Shown piece by piece: positions 1-11,787 of a stretch of DNA of 64,000 nucleotides. The notes under the pieces were generated by a model, which did not search any database, was not told the origin of the DNA, and saw only the letters and a list, made by a program, of their open reading frames with translations. The position numbers and the translations under genes are program-made. The stretch is from Bromus sterilis (lineage: Eukaryota > Streptophyta > Magnoliopsida > Poales > Poaceae), in contig OX465600.1 of assembly GCA_950022295.1 (NCBI GenBank), forward strand, positions 6,882,001-6,946,000, read 5' to 3'. The first letter of the stretch is position 1, and each line of letters opens with the position of its first letter.

Positions 1-2535
1 GTGAGCGCGAGGGAGTAGTCGTAAAGACTGAACCATCGGCCGGCCGGGAAATAGGCGTCGACGGTAGTGGCGTTCGGTTCCAAGACCGGCGAGACAAGCA
101 CGCCACGTCCAAGAAGGAACTGTCTGTTCACGCCGTAGGTGTCGGCGTCCTTGGGGTAGGAGAAGAAGAGAGGGCGCGCGATGGGCGCTCCCGTCATGTG
201 CGCCTCATACATGAGCGTGTAGATGTAGGGGAGCAGTCGGTACCGCATCTCGAAAGCCTTCCTCGCAGACTGTGTCGTCGACTCCCACACATAGAGCTCT
301 CGCCGAAGGGTTTTCTTCTCTGCGTGGGCCCTAGCGAATGGGTAGAATGCGCCAAGCTGAATCCAGCGGCTGCAAAGCTCCTGGGTCGTGTTGCCGTTGT
401 AGCCGCAAATGTCAGCGCCAATCATTGGGACGCCGAAGAGGCCAAAGTTGAGCATGGTGTTGATGGAGTGCCCAAGCTCTTCCCACCGCGCGGCATTGTT
501 GCCGCTCCAGTGCGCTGCATAGCGCCCGGAACCGACAAAGGTAGAGCGGCTAAGCACGAAGGGGCGGCGTACCGTGTCCTTGAGCAGCCCGGCGTGGGTG
601 GCTTGCGCCGCCAGGAGACCGTACAGGTTGTGCGCGTTGTACTCCGACACGCCGTTGTAGTGCACCGTAGAGACCGGGACCGTCTTGTCGTTGATGGAAC
701 GGTGAAACCCGGAGTTGTTGATGCGGTAGGGCGGGTCGTCCAGCTCGTTGAGTGGCTCCCAGTCCTCGAAGTTGGCGGGCTCGTTCATCTCGCACCAGAG
801 CCCGTCGACGGGGATGCTTCGCCGGAACTCAGAGATCTTCTGTGCCCAGTACTTGGTGCTGCGTGGGTTCATGAAGTCCAGGAAGTAGACCTCATCCGCC
901 CACACCTTGCCGACCAGGTTGGTGCCGTCTCGCTTGAGGAACAAGTCCTCCTTAAGGGTTGCTTGTCGTTTGATCGCCGGGTCTATGGCGACCACATATT
1001 TCTGGCCATTACTGTGAAGCCGGTCGACGAACGGCCGGAGCTGCTTGGCGTTCACCGGATCCAGCGTGAAGTCTTGGAAGCCATCCATGTAGTCGATGTC
1101 CGACCAGATTGCCTCTAGCGGGATCTTGGCTTTGGCATAGCCAGCAACCACGCCATCCAGATCGGACACATTTTTATAGCCATACCTGCTTTGGTGGAAA
1201 CCTGCAAGTGCAACATATATCGAGTGAGCAAAGCAAACCATAATAGATGGATATTATAGGCCTACGAAGGAAAAGGGTTACTTACCGAATGACCAGTATG
1301 GCATAGGAGCAGGCCGGCCAATGAGCTAGGTATATTGATCGATGACATCGAGCGGAGAGGGACCGACGAAGAAGTAGAAATCGAGGACGCCACCGATTAC
1401 CTTGTAGGTGATGGAGGACCCGCTGTACACTATGTCCATTCCGTTGCTGTTCAAGAGGAGCACGCCATGCGCGGCACCGCCAGAGCGCACATCCATGTAG
1501 AATGGATGCGAGCCATAGATGTTAAGGTCCAGTAAGTTTGGTGACCTGTCCGGGTCCAGGTTCCACAAGGTGAAAGTGTCGCCGCGCTGGAGCCGAAATG
1601 TCTGTTTGGTCTGCTCGCCTAGCCCGTAGAGGGATGCTCGGTCGGCTGGCAATGCTGATGTCACCTCCAAGTAACTGCATTCCGATTTCATGCCATGTTA
1701 AAATATAGTACATATTAATTAATTAGATTTGTTCTATGCCGAACTTTGTAAGGTTTCCTTGCAAAGAAAAACAACTTTTAAAATGTTTTGGTCAAGTTCG
1801 TAGGTAAGAATAGGAATATTTCTATGAATATATACGGAGTACATGATATAAAAATATATTTCACTATAAATCTAGTGGTATTCAGTTACATCAATCTACT
1901 ATCCTGATTCCCGTTTCAAAAAAAATACTATCCTGATCAACTAAGCAACAACGAGTAACATTGCAATTGAACACTTGTAACATACCGATCCTTGAAGACG
2001 AGGGTGGCGGAAGTGTCGAAGAGAATATCACCAGTGGAGCGGCGGGAGATCGTGAAGCGGAACGGGGTGGTGTGGATGGTGAAGGTAAGGTCTGAAGATG
2101 GGCTGGACATGGTGCTATTGCTCAATGAGTTGAGCAAGATATCCTTTCGTGCATGCCCCGGCACCGGGCGTGGGATGACGTCTTGGGGGACCTCCCAACG
2201 CTGATGGTCAGCATCAGTGATGCGCACGTGTAGCCGGTTATCCGTCTCAAGACTGCAGTTGTAATACCAAAATTAAAACTGTTAGCAAAAACCAACTCAT
2301 CTAGCTACTTGATTGAAATCAAGATCAAACACACTCACCTAGCAGTTAGGCTGAGACTCTTCACATCAGGCCCAAATTGCATCGTTCCATCAACTAGCTT
2401 TAGCCGGGCTGACATCAGCTTATCTGATGCAGCAGTCGACTCGACATCATAGCTTCCGCTGCAAAGAGGAACCAGGAGGCAGAAGAGGATGGTGAGGAGC
2501 GCGAGATGCTCGGTCGTTGGCAAGCTAGTTGCCAT
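1..2535 (-). pseudogene. GH31 alpha-glucosidase-like gene copy A, partial, with nonsense codon
   Basis: Four exons can be read on the minus strand: 2339-2535 (signal peptide), 1986-2252, 1286-1674 and 1-1201. The 3' end lies off the window. Junctions match copy B exactly in phase and the lengths of exons 2 and 3 (267 and 389 nt) are identical. GH31 enzymes hydrolyse alpha-glucosidic bonds; the hydrophobic N terminus suggests secretion. The protein is close to copy B, but exon 3 has an in-frame TAG at 1326-1328 where B has CAG (Gln, in DQYTQLIG). Exon 4 also lacks 6 bp (two codons, Tyr-Pro) near 1048. Like B, it has WCEMNE (Glu codon 789-791) and HWSGNN (Asn codon 498-500) where active GH31 enzymes have Asp. 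The ATG at 2535 is preferred because the upstream in-frame ATG (2586) sits almost on the TATA box. Read as a pseudogene; a sequencing error at the TAG cannot be excluded. Confidence 0.85.
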
Positions 2536-2590
2536 GAGTGGATGGATGGTGTGCAACACAAGTGATGGCCAGGATCTCCTGGACACTTAG

Positions 2591-2599
2591 CTTTATATA
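2591..2599 (-). promoter_or_regulatory. TATA box of GH31 copy A
   Basis: The minus strand reads TATATAAAG here, about 56-64 bp upstream of the chosen ATG at 2535. The same motif is at the same relative place in copies B-E. Confidence 0.6.
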
Positions 2600-3560
2600 G
2601 GCCAGTACTCACTTCCAATGTGTGGAAATTATTTAATACGTGCATGAGATAGTAATTAAAAGCTTCCAAAGTTAAGACTTATCCCTTCGTCCAATTAAAA
2701 AATTAATCAATGTGGACATGATAATAAAGAACAACGATAAGAAAGGAAAATAATTAATGCAAACAAATGTGAATTGCAAATACATGCACTACATCTGATG
2801 CGTTGAATTAATTGTATTCTAACTATATGTATACTAAGTTAAATCTGATCAAAGTAAAGAAAATACAAGTTTAACCAAGTTAATAAAAATAATACACAAC
2901 ACTTGCAAAACCAAATTACTCACATAATATCCATCATGAAATATTGTTCACAATATACCTACCTAGTTTTATCAATATTGGTTCACTTTTCTATGAAGAT
3001 TGAATTCAAATTCTTACCCACTATTTTGACATTTTTTTAGGAATTGTCATTTTTTATATATTTGTATCCGACCACCTATTTAGGCGAAGTTGTACCACAT
3101 TTAATATTTTTTAAATCTTTAAGTGGGTACCAAGTATCAGGGTACATGTGGCATGCCATGTCGATGAGTTTTTGTCAGTAGTTCGTTTCTTCACATACCT
3201 CTGCTGCATACTCCCCTGCTCCCACTCAGTCACGTGCGCCTAATATTATATTATAGTTTTATTCTGCTAACACTAGAGGAATAATATTCTGCTAACACTT
3301 CTAAAATTTCTGTGGGTACTAAGTTGTGTTAGCAGAATGACTGTACACGCTTTTTGCCACTATTTTTGATCCAATTTTTTAATCATTTTGTTGGAATAAG
3401 ACGTATGAAATGACGTAGGAAAGGTATGAATTAGATGCAACTTTTTCATCTTAAACACTTTTCGAGATTACTCACAGTTTAAAAGAATTTTTAAAATGAT
3501 GCGGCACCCAACGAGTGAGAGCGAGCATTTTGTTTCTCGATGTACTTTAAACCACTCATC
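2600..3560. repeat. 5' flank shared between GH31 copies A and B
   Basis: The AT-rich sequence from the promoter of copy A outward is closely matched by 10850-11460 upstream of copy B, including the GCGGCACCCAAC stretch at its far end. A carries about 340 bp (roughly 3110-3480) that B lacks. The match shows that A and B arose by duplication of a segment including promoter and distal flank. No gene is seen in it. Confidence 0.7.
3395..3560. repeat. Dispersed repeat carrying GCGGCACCCAACGAGTG, copy 1
   Basis: A block with a TTTTCAT...TCGAGATT...CGGCACCCAACGAGTG order recurs in degraded form at 11380-11787 and 16080-16340. The superfamily was not recognised; no coding capacity is seen. Confidence 0.5.
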
Positions 3561-5989
3561 CAGTTCATGTAACATGAATCAACTTGATGTCTTTGCTTCT
3601 CCATTACATCACATCACATTTGTGCTTATGACCTCCACATTCTATAGTGCTTCATCTAGACACCATTGGTCTTGCTCCGCCCAACTCCGACTAGGCTACT
3701 TGCCACTGATCTGTGCATCATGTAGTGTCACTGTGTGATACACCCTCCATTTTTTCCAACTCCAGCAAGGTTGAGATAGTACTAGATGATAGCAGGTGTG
3801 CTCAACGCATGCCATCATCAGACCCCTATCCATGGGCGGTGTTAGAAAGCTATGAACGCTACATCCCGAGAAAGAGAATCAGTCTTGTTTAGAGAAAACT
3901 AGGCGATCCTGAACAAAGCCATCAACCGACAAGGATTAGAAAAAGCACATACAAGTAGAAGGAAATAAACGACAAAGATACATGATGTTGGAACATACGA
4001 TATGTGAAATAGGAAAAATAAAAACGAGCTAAGGGGACCCAGACGAGATACCAAGTTTGAAACATTTTGAATAGTAGCCACCACCAGCATAGAGGCCGGT
4101 GAAGATCATGGAAGGAGTCGCCACCATTGGAAGAAAATGGAACCTTGCTTAGTCCAAACAAGACAAAACTAGTTCACCATGCCAAATAATTTTTCCTCTA
4201 AAGAGGACCAGTACCCTATCTCCCCGGTTTGAAGGGCACCAAACCGTCGGCTGGCTAAATGAAGAACAATGTCGACCTAGCCGTCCGCCTAGGAAGAAAT
4301 TGTTAATCCATTAGCACCAACATAGCCTGCCACTACCACACCGGCAACCTCAGACTAACCACACTACAAGATGCAAGATGCAGAATGTTGCCACACGACA
4401 AAGACAAATAAAAATGTCTCATACACTAAGACCACGGATTCAAACACGTTGAGACACCGAAAGAATCTCGGTGTTAGTCGTACAACTACAATCATAGAGG
4501 TGACCACTATTACCTCTATCCTAGGCTCGAGGGTGATGAACCACCAATGTATACGTAAAATAACATAAATAAGAGCATTGGGGCTCAAATGTAACTGTTC
4601 CATCGAAGCTGATGAAGAATCCACCATACACCGCCAAAATCCTGACAAAATGTTTAAACATCACCCCTGTAACTCTTTTGCAAATTGTGACCCCCTACTA
4701 ACCAAGTAATCGTATAATGCATTTTGCTTTCGTATGCATGGATTTGTTCATACTGCACTGTCAATATGTCATGTCATACAAAGGTAGAGGTCCCCATAGG
4801 GTGAGATATGGCGGCTGCCCTACCATGATTTTGCAGAAGAATGTTTGTACATGTTCGTTCGGAAAAACACGAAAGGAAGAGAACGGAGGGAGGACTTGGT
4901 TAATGGCACAAGTTTGGGCTGCGTTATTTGGGCCTGAACCTCTTGCTTCTCATCGTTCACTCTCCTATAAGCCAGGAAGCGATTGAGGTCATCGGACGCT
5001 GAAAGCGCTCAATTGGCATGAAAATTAGTGCTAGCGGTTGGACTACAAATCTAATATGCACGCTGCTTCTGGTTGCCTTGAAGTAGTGAAGTTTGTATCA
5101 ATAAAGGAAGCTTTGGGAAGGCAGCTTGCACCGCTAGGGATCAGATTACTGATTTGGTTGCTTTCTATCATACTAGTCGTAGGTTGTTTGGTTGGAAGCA
5201 TGAAGGACATCTGATGTAGCAGTTATGGAATGTGTGAGTTTTCCTGATTTGTTGTGTTAATTGAGTGGTTCTTGTTGGACCCGTGTGTAGATTTCCTAGT
5301 TAATTGAATGGTTCTCCCTGAACCAATGTGTATATTCCCTATATTTATTTTCTTAATTTTCATCCCACTTTCTTGGAAGTTTACATAACAAATTAACTAC
5401 CTTACAATCCGTTGTAAATAGGATCTCGATTTTCACGCTATATCCAAATAATAATTCCTATAATCACATTTGTTTCCATAGATGGTGATACCAGGGTTTT
5501 CTTACCAGACATAATGCTTCCTTTATATTACATGTTTGTTTCCATCATATATGAAAGTCATGGTTCCAAACTCTACAAGACATGCTTCAGAATTCCATAT
5601 TTTTTCATTCTATGAAAATCATGCTTCCAACACTAGAAACCATGATTCATAAACTACAATCATTTTTTTCTCTGAAGCATCATCATGTGTTGTGCTTCCT
5701 ATAATTTACATATATGATTCCAAGTTTTATGCTTGCGGTTTATTGGTACAACATTGATGCATGATGCATGAGTATAGAAGGTAGGAGCCAACAACCAGTG
5801 TTACATGTATGGTATAATACAAATGAAAACTTTTTTCAAAGAAGAAGGAATCTTCCTCCGTACAAAAAATCGTAATACAATTGCAACACCAGTTAATTAC
5901 ATTACAATAAGCTCTGATATAAGGGTGACTCTAATACAACAAGGAAGAAAGGGTATTGCATTTGTATGCATCATGGCTATAAGGAACGC
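3561..5989. other. Intergenic DNA without recognisable gene
   Basis: Only short ORFs lacking family features were found. Composition and stop density suggest decayed repeats; the section around 3880-4660 looks like the remnant of a longer element but could not be classified. Confidence 0.4.
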
Positions 5990-5992
5990 TTA

Positions 5993-6152
5993 GGTCTTGT
6001 TTGGTAGACCGGAATCCACTCGGGATCCCCTTCATTTCCCGGGGTAAAAAATCCCGGTCTCAGGACACCAGGCAAAGTTTCCCTGTCTCTACACCTAATT
6101 CCGGTGGGGTTTGCTACCCTGGTAAAAAATTCCCGTTCTACCAAACAAGCCC
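5993..6152. mobile_element. Tourist-like MITE (PIF/Harbinger type), 160 bp
   Basis: Terminal inverted repeats GGTCTTGTTTGGTAGA and GGGCTTGTTTGGTAGA (on the opposite strand) bound a non-coding 160-bp block. The flanking trinucleotides are TTA on the left and ATA on the right, a near but imperfect TTA target duplication. The GGGCTTGTTTGG end is typical of grass Tourist elements. Confidence 0.65.
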
Positions 6153-6379
6153 ATATGTAATGCACGAGGGGTATTCTTGTCGCTTTCATGGCCATGGAAG
6201 CTGGAGGTCACAAACTCAACTGCATGCAGCAATGCAATGACAAGTGGAAACATCATTTGACGTATCAGTAGTCCACTAATCATTGCATGATACGTCAAAC
6301 ACCATATACCTCATTGCATCAAATGGCCACTGCATACAAACAGAGTTTGCTCAGTCTCGACACTGAAGATCACACAAGC

Positions 6380-6560
6380 GAAACACCATACCCAATCCAG
6401 GTGGACTGCCCCATGGACACCCAAGGCCCTATCACGTTCCCGGACTCGATGACAACCTCCTTGCCAATCACAGCGCCGGAGTGCACTACGGCCGGCGTTG
6501 ACCTTGATTACCGCAGTGGGTTCAAAGGGTGCAGCCTGGTACAGCCTGTGCGCCACGGCA
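6380..6560 (-). pseudogene. Gene scrap resembling plant LpxD (hexapeptide acyltransferase)
   Basis: In one minus-strand frame the stretch FEPTAVIKVNA appears. After a frame change it continues as VVHSGAVIGKEVVIESG and then NVIGPWVSMG with WIGYGVSL. The regular [V/I]-[I/M]-G-x-x-x spacing is that of left-handed beta-helix acyltransferases, and the order DPTA...VVH...GAVIG...VIG...IGYNVSL resembles plant LpxD-like UDP-3-O-acylglucosamine N-acyltransferases as I recall the family. The frame change and following stop make it a non-functional fragment, perhaps carried by a transposon. No remaining exons were found. Confidence 0.4.
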
Positions 6561-6935
6561 TGAACTCCAAGGCCATGCCAACATCTTGTTCAGGCCATTC
6601 AGGAAGCCAAGATCAAGAAGGTCATACATAGTACACGACTCATAAATACAGTTCAATTTTCTCTTAGAGAAACAACCAAGCCTCTGGAGGCAGTGGTTAG
6701 TTATAGCCTGATGAAACGGCAGGCACGTCGGCTCCCAGGAACCGCTCGAGGCAGCCAGCGTACCACAGCGGCCAGAGGAGCAGAGCCACTTGCCCGGTTG
6801 TGGTGGTTCTTCGTAGGATGGCTACATCAGCAACCCCCTTGCTCCCCAGCTCTGAGGAACACTAAGTGGTTCACAACATGCACACACACAACAACATGTG
6901 CAAAGTATCTGAACACACGCGCGCACACACACTTA

Positions 6936-7140
6936 GGGCTTGTTTGGTTTGCCTAACCCACCAGAAAATACACCGTATCCCACGCTAATACACAGGGAAA
7001 AAAGAATCGCCTTATTGGCGTGGAACTAATCCACGACCAAAAAACGAAAGCCCCAACAGAAATTTCTGCGCGGTCAACGCAACCCACGCGTGGATACGAG
7101 TTCCACCGCGGGATCGCTCGGGGGATAACCAAACGAAGCC
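6936..7140. mobile_element. Tourist-like MITE with TTA target duplication, 205 bp
   Basis: It begins GGGCTTGTTTGGTT and ends in AACCAAACGAAGCC, an imperfect inverted repeat, flanked on both sides by TTA (6933-6935 and 7141-7143), the target duplication of PIF/Harbinger elements. No coding capacity. Confidence 0.75.
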
Positions 7141-7532
7141 TTAAGTGGCCGCTAAGTGGTTCAGAATGCACATACACAACAACACCAACAATAATTGGTT
7201 CAGAAGGCACACACACAACAAAGTAGTCGCTAATGTATTCATGTTTCAGATTAGTAAGTTCTTCTGCCAGCATGGACTCGGAACTTGTGTGACCAGGAGC
7301 TCCACTATATAGCAAGGTAATTTCATACGGAATATACACGACTAGACCTTCCAGTATTAACAATTGAATTCATTTGATATTACACCTTATAACTGGCAGT
7401 ACGATGTACCGTAAAATTATTCATCATGTATGCTCTTGCACGTTCAACAATGTCCTAGTTAGTCAACCATAAAAAAGAGGGGTCACGGAGCAAATGACGG
7501 GTCAATATGGATCTTGTAACTCAGCGTCATAA

Positions 7533-7660
7533 GACCTTGTTCGGTTAATCCGCTGGTCAGGGGGATTGAGGTGGATTGAAGAGGAATAGAGTTGAATTTG
7601 TACTAGATGGGATTTAAACCACGCCAATCCCACTCGGTTTTGGTGAAACCGAACAAAGCC
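7533..7660. mobile_element. Tourist-like MITE with TAA target duplication, 128 bp
   Basis: Ends are GACCTTGTTCGGTT and AACCGAACAAAGCC (inverted), flanked by TAA at 7530-7532 and 7661-7663. It sits just beyond the 3' end of GH31 copy B. Confidence 0.75.
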
Positions 7661-7749
7661 TAAGGAAACTTGAATAAGAGTGGAAGCTGCTAGAGGGAGG
7701 AATGCATGTTAGAACGAGCACAGGATACAAAGCAAAACTTTTAATATCT

Positions 7750-7755
7750 TTTATT
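7750..7755 (-). terminator. Polyadenylation signal of GH31 copy B
   Basis: AATAAA on the minus strand, about 35 bp past the stop codon at 7788-7790. Equivalent AATAAA motifs occur after C, D and E. Confidence 0.5.
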
Positions 7756-7787
7756 CAGGCAAAAAAGTTACACAAATGGTCTCAATG

Positions 7788-10780
7788 TTAACGGGACATG
7801 ACAAGTTTGATCTTGAACTCCTTTCCAATGGCCAGTGACAGGCCACTGACACTGAAAACTCCTCTCGTACGGGACTTTGTGCTGGCTACCCTACGCTCAA
7901 CGCCGTTTACATAGATGGTGAAGCCCTTTGGTGTTGACTGAAGCCCCATGAAGACCACCTTGCTGATGACCAACGCCTCACTCTGCACATATGAGTTTTG
8001 CATCACATGTGAACTCACTGTGGTCGTCATGATGCCCTTGTCCGTGTCGCAGCTAAACTTCACGAGGGTCCAGTTGCCTCCCACTGCGCCCATCTCCGGC
8101 GATTCGCCGTCATCCAAAAAAATCTCCCCGCTGGCCGTGCCATTCTCCGAGAGCGCCACAAGGAGGTCGAACTCGCCTTGGCGTGCGGTGGACGTGGTCA
8201 GGCCCGGCTGCTGTAGTAGTAGGATATTGTCGCCCGCCAGATGCACGTTTGCCGAGTCTGTCGGTGCTGGGATTGTCACGCGCTTGCCGGTCTGCATGGT
8301 GAGAGCGAGGGAGTAGTCGTAAAGACTGAACCATCGGCCGTCCGGGAAATAGGCGTCGACAGTAGTGGCGTTCGGTTCCAAGACCGGTGAGACAAGCACA
8401 CCACGTCCAAGAAGGAATTGCCTGTTCACGCCGTAGGTGTCGGCGTCCTTGGGGTAGGAGAAGAAGAGAGGGCGCGCGATGGGTGCTCCCGTTGTGTGCG
8501 CCTCATACATGAGCGTGTAGATGTAGGGGAGCAGTCGGTACCGCATCTCGAAAGCCTTCCTCGCCGACTGTGCCGTCGACTCCCACACATAGAGCTCTCG
8601 CCGAAGGGTTTTCTTCTCTGCGTGGGCCCTAGCGAACGGGTAGAATGCGCCAAGCTGAATCCAGCGGCTGCAAAGCTCCTGGGTCGTGTTGCCGTTGTAG
8701 CCGCAAATGTCGGCGCCAATCATGGGGATGCCAAAGAGGCCAAAGTTGAGCATGGTGTTGATGGAGTGCCCAAGTTCTTCCCACCGCGCGGCATTGTTGC
8801 CACTCCAGTGCGCCGCATAGCGCCCGGAACCGACAAAGGTAGAGCGGCTGAGCACGAAGGGGCGGCGTACCGTGTCCTTGAGCAGCCCGGCGTGGGTGGC
8901 TTGCGCCGCCAGAAGACCGTATAGGTTGTGCGCGTTGTACTCCGACACGCCGTTGTAGTGCACCGTAGAGACCGGCACCGTCTTGTAGTTGATGGGACGG
9001 TGAAACCCGGAGTTGTTGATGCGGTAGGGCGGGTCGTCCAGCTCGTTGAGTGGCTCCCAGTCCTCAAAGTTGGCAGGCTCGTTCATCTCACACCAGAGCC
9101 CGTCGACGGGGATGCTTCGCCGGAACTCAGAGATCTTCTGTGCCCAGTATTTGGTGCTGCGTGGATTCATGAAGTCCAGGAAGTAGACCTCATCTTCCCA
9201 CACCTTGCCGACCAGGTTGGTGCCGTCTCGCTTGAGGAACAAGTCCTCCTTAAGGGTTGCTTGCCGTTTGATCGCCGGGTCTATGGCGACCACATATTTC
9301 TGGCCATTACTGTGAAGTCGGTCGACGAACGGCCGGAGCTGCTTGGCAGGGTAGTTCACCGGATCCAGTGTGAAGTCTTGGAAGTCGTCCATGTAGTCGA
9401 TGTCCGACCAGATTGCTTCTAGTGGTATATTGGCCTTCGCGTAGCCGGCAACCACGCCGTCCAAATCGGCCACATTTTTGTAGCCATGCCTGCTTTGGTG
9501 GAACCCTGAAAATGCAACATATATAGAGTGAGCCGAGCAAATCATAATAGATGGATATTATATGCTTATGAACGAAGAAGGTACTTACCGAATGACCAGT
9601 ATGGCATGGGGGCAGGCCGACCGATGAGCTGGGTGTATTGGTCGATGACACTGAGCGGAGAGGGACCGGCGAAGAAGTAGAAGTCGAGGACGCCGCCGAT
9701 CACCTTGTAGGTGACGTAGGACCCACCGTACACTATGTCCATTCCGTTGCTGTTCAAGAGGAGCACGCCATGTGCGGCACCGCCAGAGCGCACATCCATG
9801 TAGAATGGGTGCGAGCCATAGATGTTAAGGTCTAATAAATTCGTCCACCTGTCCGGGTCCTGGTTCCACAAGGTGAAAGTGTCGTTGTGTTGGAGCCGAA
9901 ATGTTTGTTTGGTCTGCTCGCCGAGCCCGTAGAGGGATGCCCGGTCGGCTGGCAGCGCCGATGTCACCTCCAAGTACCTGCATACCAATTTTATGCCATG
10001 TTAAAATGTAGTGCATATTAATTAATTAGTTTTGTTCTAATTTGTAAGGTTTCGTGGCAATAAAAACAACTTTTTAAATCTTTGGCCAAGTTCATAGGTA
10101 CGAATAGGAATTTTTCTATGAGAATATATTTCACTATAAATCTAGTGGTATTTATTTACATCGATCCACTATCCTGGTCAACTAAGCTACAGCAAGTAAA
10201 ACATTGCAATTGAACACTTATAACGTACCGATCCTTGAAGACGAGGGTGGCGGAAGTGTCGAAGAGGATATCACCAGTGGAGCGGCGGGAGATCGTGAAT
10301 CGGAACGGGGTGGTGTGAATGGTGAAGGTAAGGTCTGAAGATGGGCTGGACATGGTGCTATTGCTCAATGAGTTGAGCAAAATATCCTTTTGTGTGTGCC
10401 CCGACGCCGGGCGTGGGATGACGTCTTGGGGGACCTCCCAACGCGGATGGTCCGCGTCAGTGATGCGCACGTGTAGCCGGTTGTCCGTCTCAAGACTGCA
10501 GTTGTAATACACCAAAATTAAAACTGTTAGCAAAAACCAACTCATCTAGCTAGTTGATTGAAATCAATATCAAACACACTCACCTTGCAGTTAGGCTGAG
10601 ACTCTTCACATCAGGCCCAAATTGCATCGTTCCATCAACTAGCTTTAGCCGGGCTGACATCAACTTATCTGATGCAGCAGTCGACTCGACAGCATAGCCT
10701 CCGCTGCAAAGAGGAACGAGGAGGCAGAAGAGGATGGTGAGGAGCGCGAGATGCTCAGTGGATGGCAAGCTAATTGCCAT
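7788..10780 (-). CDS. GH31 alpha-glucosidase-like protein copy B, catalytic Asp residues replaced
   Basis: Exons 10584-10780, 10229-10495, 9589-9977 and 7788-9505 join in frame to 856 residues, close to the usual length of plant GH31 alpha-glucosidases (about 870). Donors are GTGAGT, GTACGT and GTAAGT; acceptors all end in AG. Order: signal peptide (about residues 1-27), N-terminal GH31 and mutarotase-like domains (ASLETDNRLHVRITDAD, YGLGEQT, DVRSGGAAHGVLLLNSNGMD), then the barrel (WSDIDYMDDFQDF, SRSTFVGSGRY, GADICGYNG, QLGAFYPFARAH). The nucleophile position, Asp in WxDMNE of active enzymes, is Glu at about residue 424 (WCEMNE). The acid/base position, Asp in GDN, is Asn at about residue 521 (HWSGNN). 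The reading frame is otherwise open and all splice sites are canonical, so it may make a secreted protein with little or no hydrolase activity. The ATG at 10780 is chosen because the upstream ATG (10831) lies 6 bp from the TATA box. Confidence 0.85.
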
Positions 10781-10836
10781 GAGTGGATGGATGGTGTGCA
10801 ACACAAGTGATGGCCAGGATCTCCTTGACACTTTGC

Positions 10837-10845
10837 TTTATATAG
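10837..10845 (-). promoter_or_regulatory. TATA box of GH31 copy B
   Basis: TATATAAAG on the minus strand, 57-65 bp upstream of the ATG at 10780. It rules out the more distal in-frame ATG at 10831 as a realistic start. Confidence 0.6.
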
Positions 10846-10849
10846 GCCA

Positions 10850-11787
10850 GTAATCGTCTGCAATGTGCGGAAATTATTTAGTACGTGCATCAGGTAGTAA
10901 TTCAAAGCTTCCAAAGTTTAGACTTATCGCTTCGTCCAATTGAAAAAGTAATTAATGTGGACATGGTAATACAGAACAACGATAAGAAAGGAAAAGAATT
11001 AATGCAAACAAATGTGAATTGCAAATAGTGCGTGCACTAATTGTATTCTAACTATTTACTCTCTTTTGAATTAATTGTATTCTAACTATGTACTACTGTG
11101 GAAGTTAAATCTCATCAAAGTAAAGAAAATACAAATTTAACCAAGTTAATAAAAATAATACACAACACTTGCACAACCAAATTACTCATATAATACCCAT
11201 CATGAAATATTGTTCAGAATATACCTACCTATAATCTTATAGATATTGGTTCATTTTTCTATGAAGATTATATCCAAATTTTCACCCACTATTTTTACGT
11301 TTTTATAGGAATTGTCATTATATATATTATTTTTTTCATCCGTACCACCTATTTAGGCTAAGTTGTACCGCATTTAAAGCATTTTTAAAATGATGCGGCA
11401 CCCAACCAGTGAGAGCGAGCGTTTTGTTTCTAGATGTACTTTAAACCAGATATCAACGAGGCGCAAAATAATGGTTTAATCGATGGTGAACTGTATCAGA
11501 TGGAAAACCTCTTCAATATCGACGGAGGGAGTTGCATGCGGATTTATTTGTCAGTACAGGTTTTGTTGATATGAACCGTTTGTCGAAACGAGATGTGTGA
11601 TACGCTATTGGAAAGCTATGATTTAGGTGCAACCTTTTCATGTAGTACACTTTTTGAAATTCCTTACGGTTTTAATTAAATTTTGATTATAGTGTGCTGC
11701 CATAGACCAGCAGTGGCCAATGAGCGATTTTTCATGATTTTTTTATCCTCGGATGGGAATGAACCAATGATATGTTGTTGGAAAGAT
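10850..11787. repeat. 5' flank of copy B merging into dispersed repeat copy 2
   Basis: 10850-11460 matches the copy A 5' flank. From about 11560 it reads as a decayed version of the repeat seen at 16080-16340 (GTTTGTCGA, then TTTTCATGT, then CCTTACGGTTT, then TTGGAAAGATATC). The last motif directly abuts the copia element. No gene is seen. Confidence 0.5.

Noticed and set aside
198..1118. 306-residue plus-strand ORF opposite GH31 copy A, with similar ones opposite copies B-E
   Set aside because: They are antisense shadows of the GC-rich exon 4; conserved only because the GH31 frame is conserved, and without recognisable domains.
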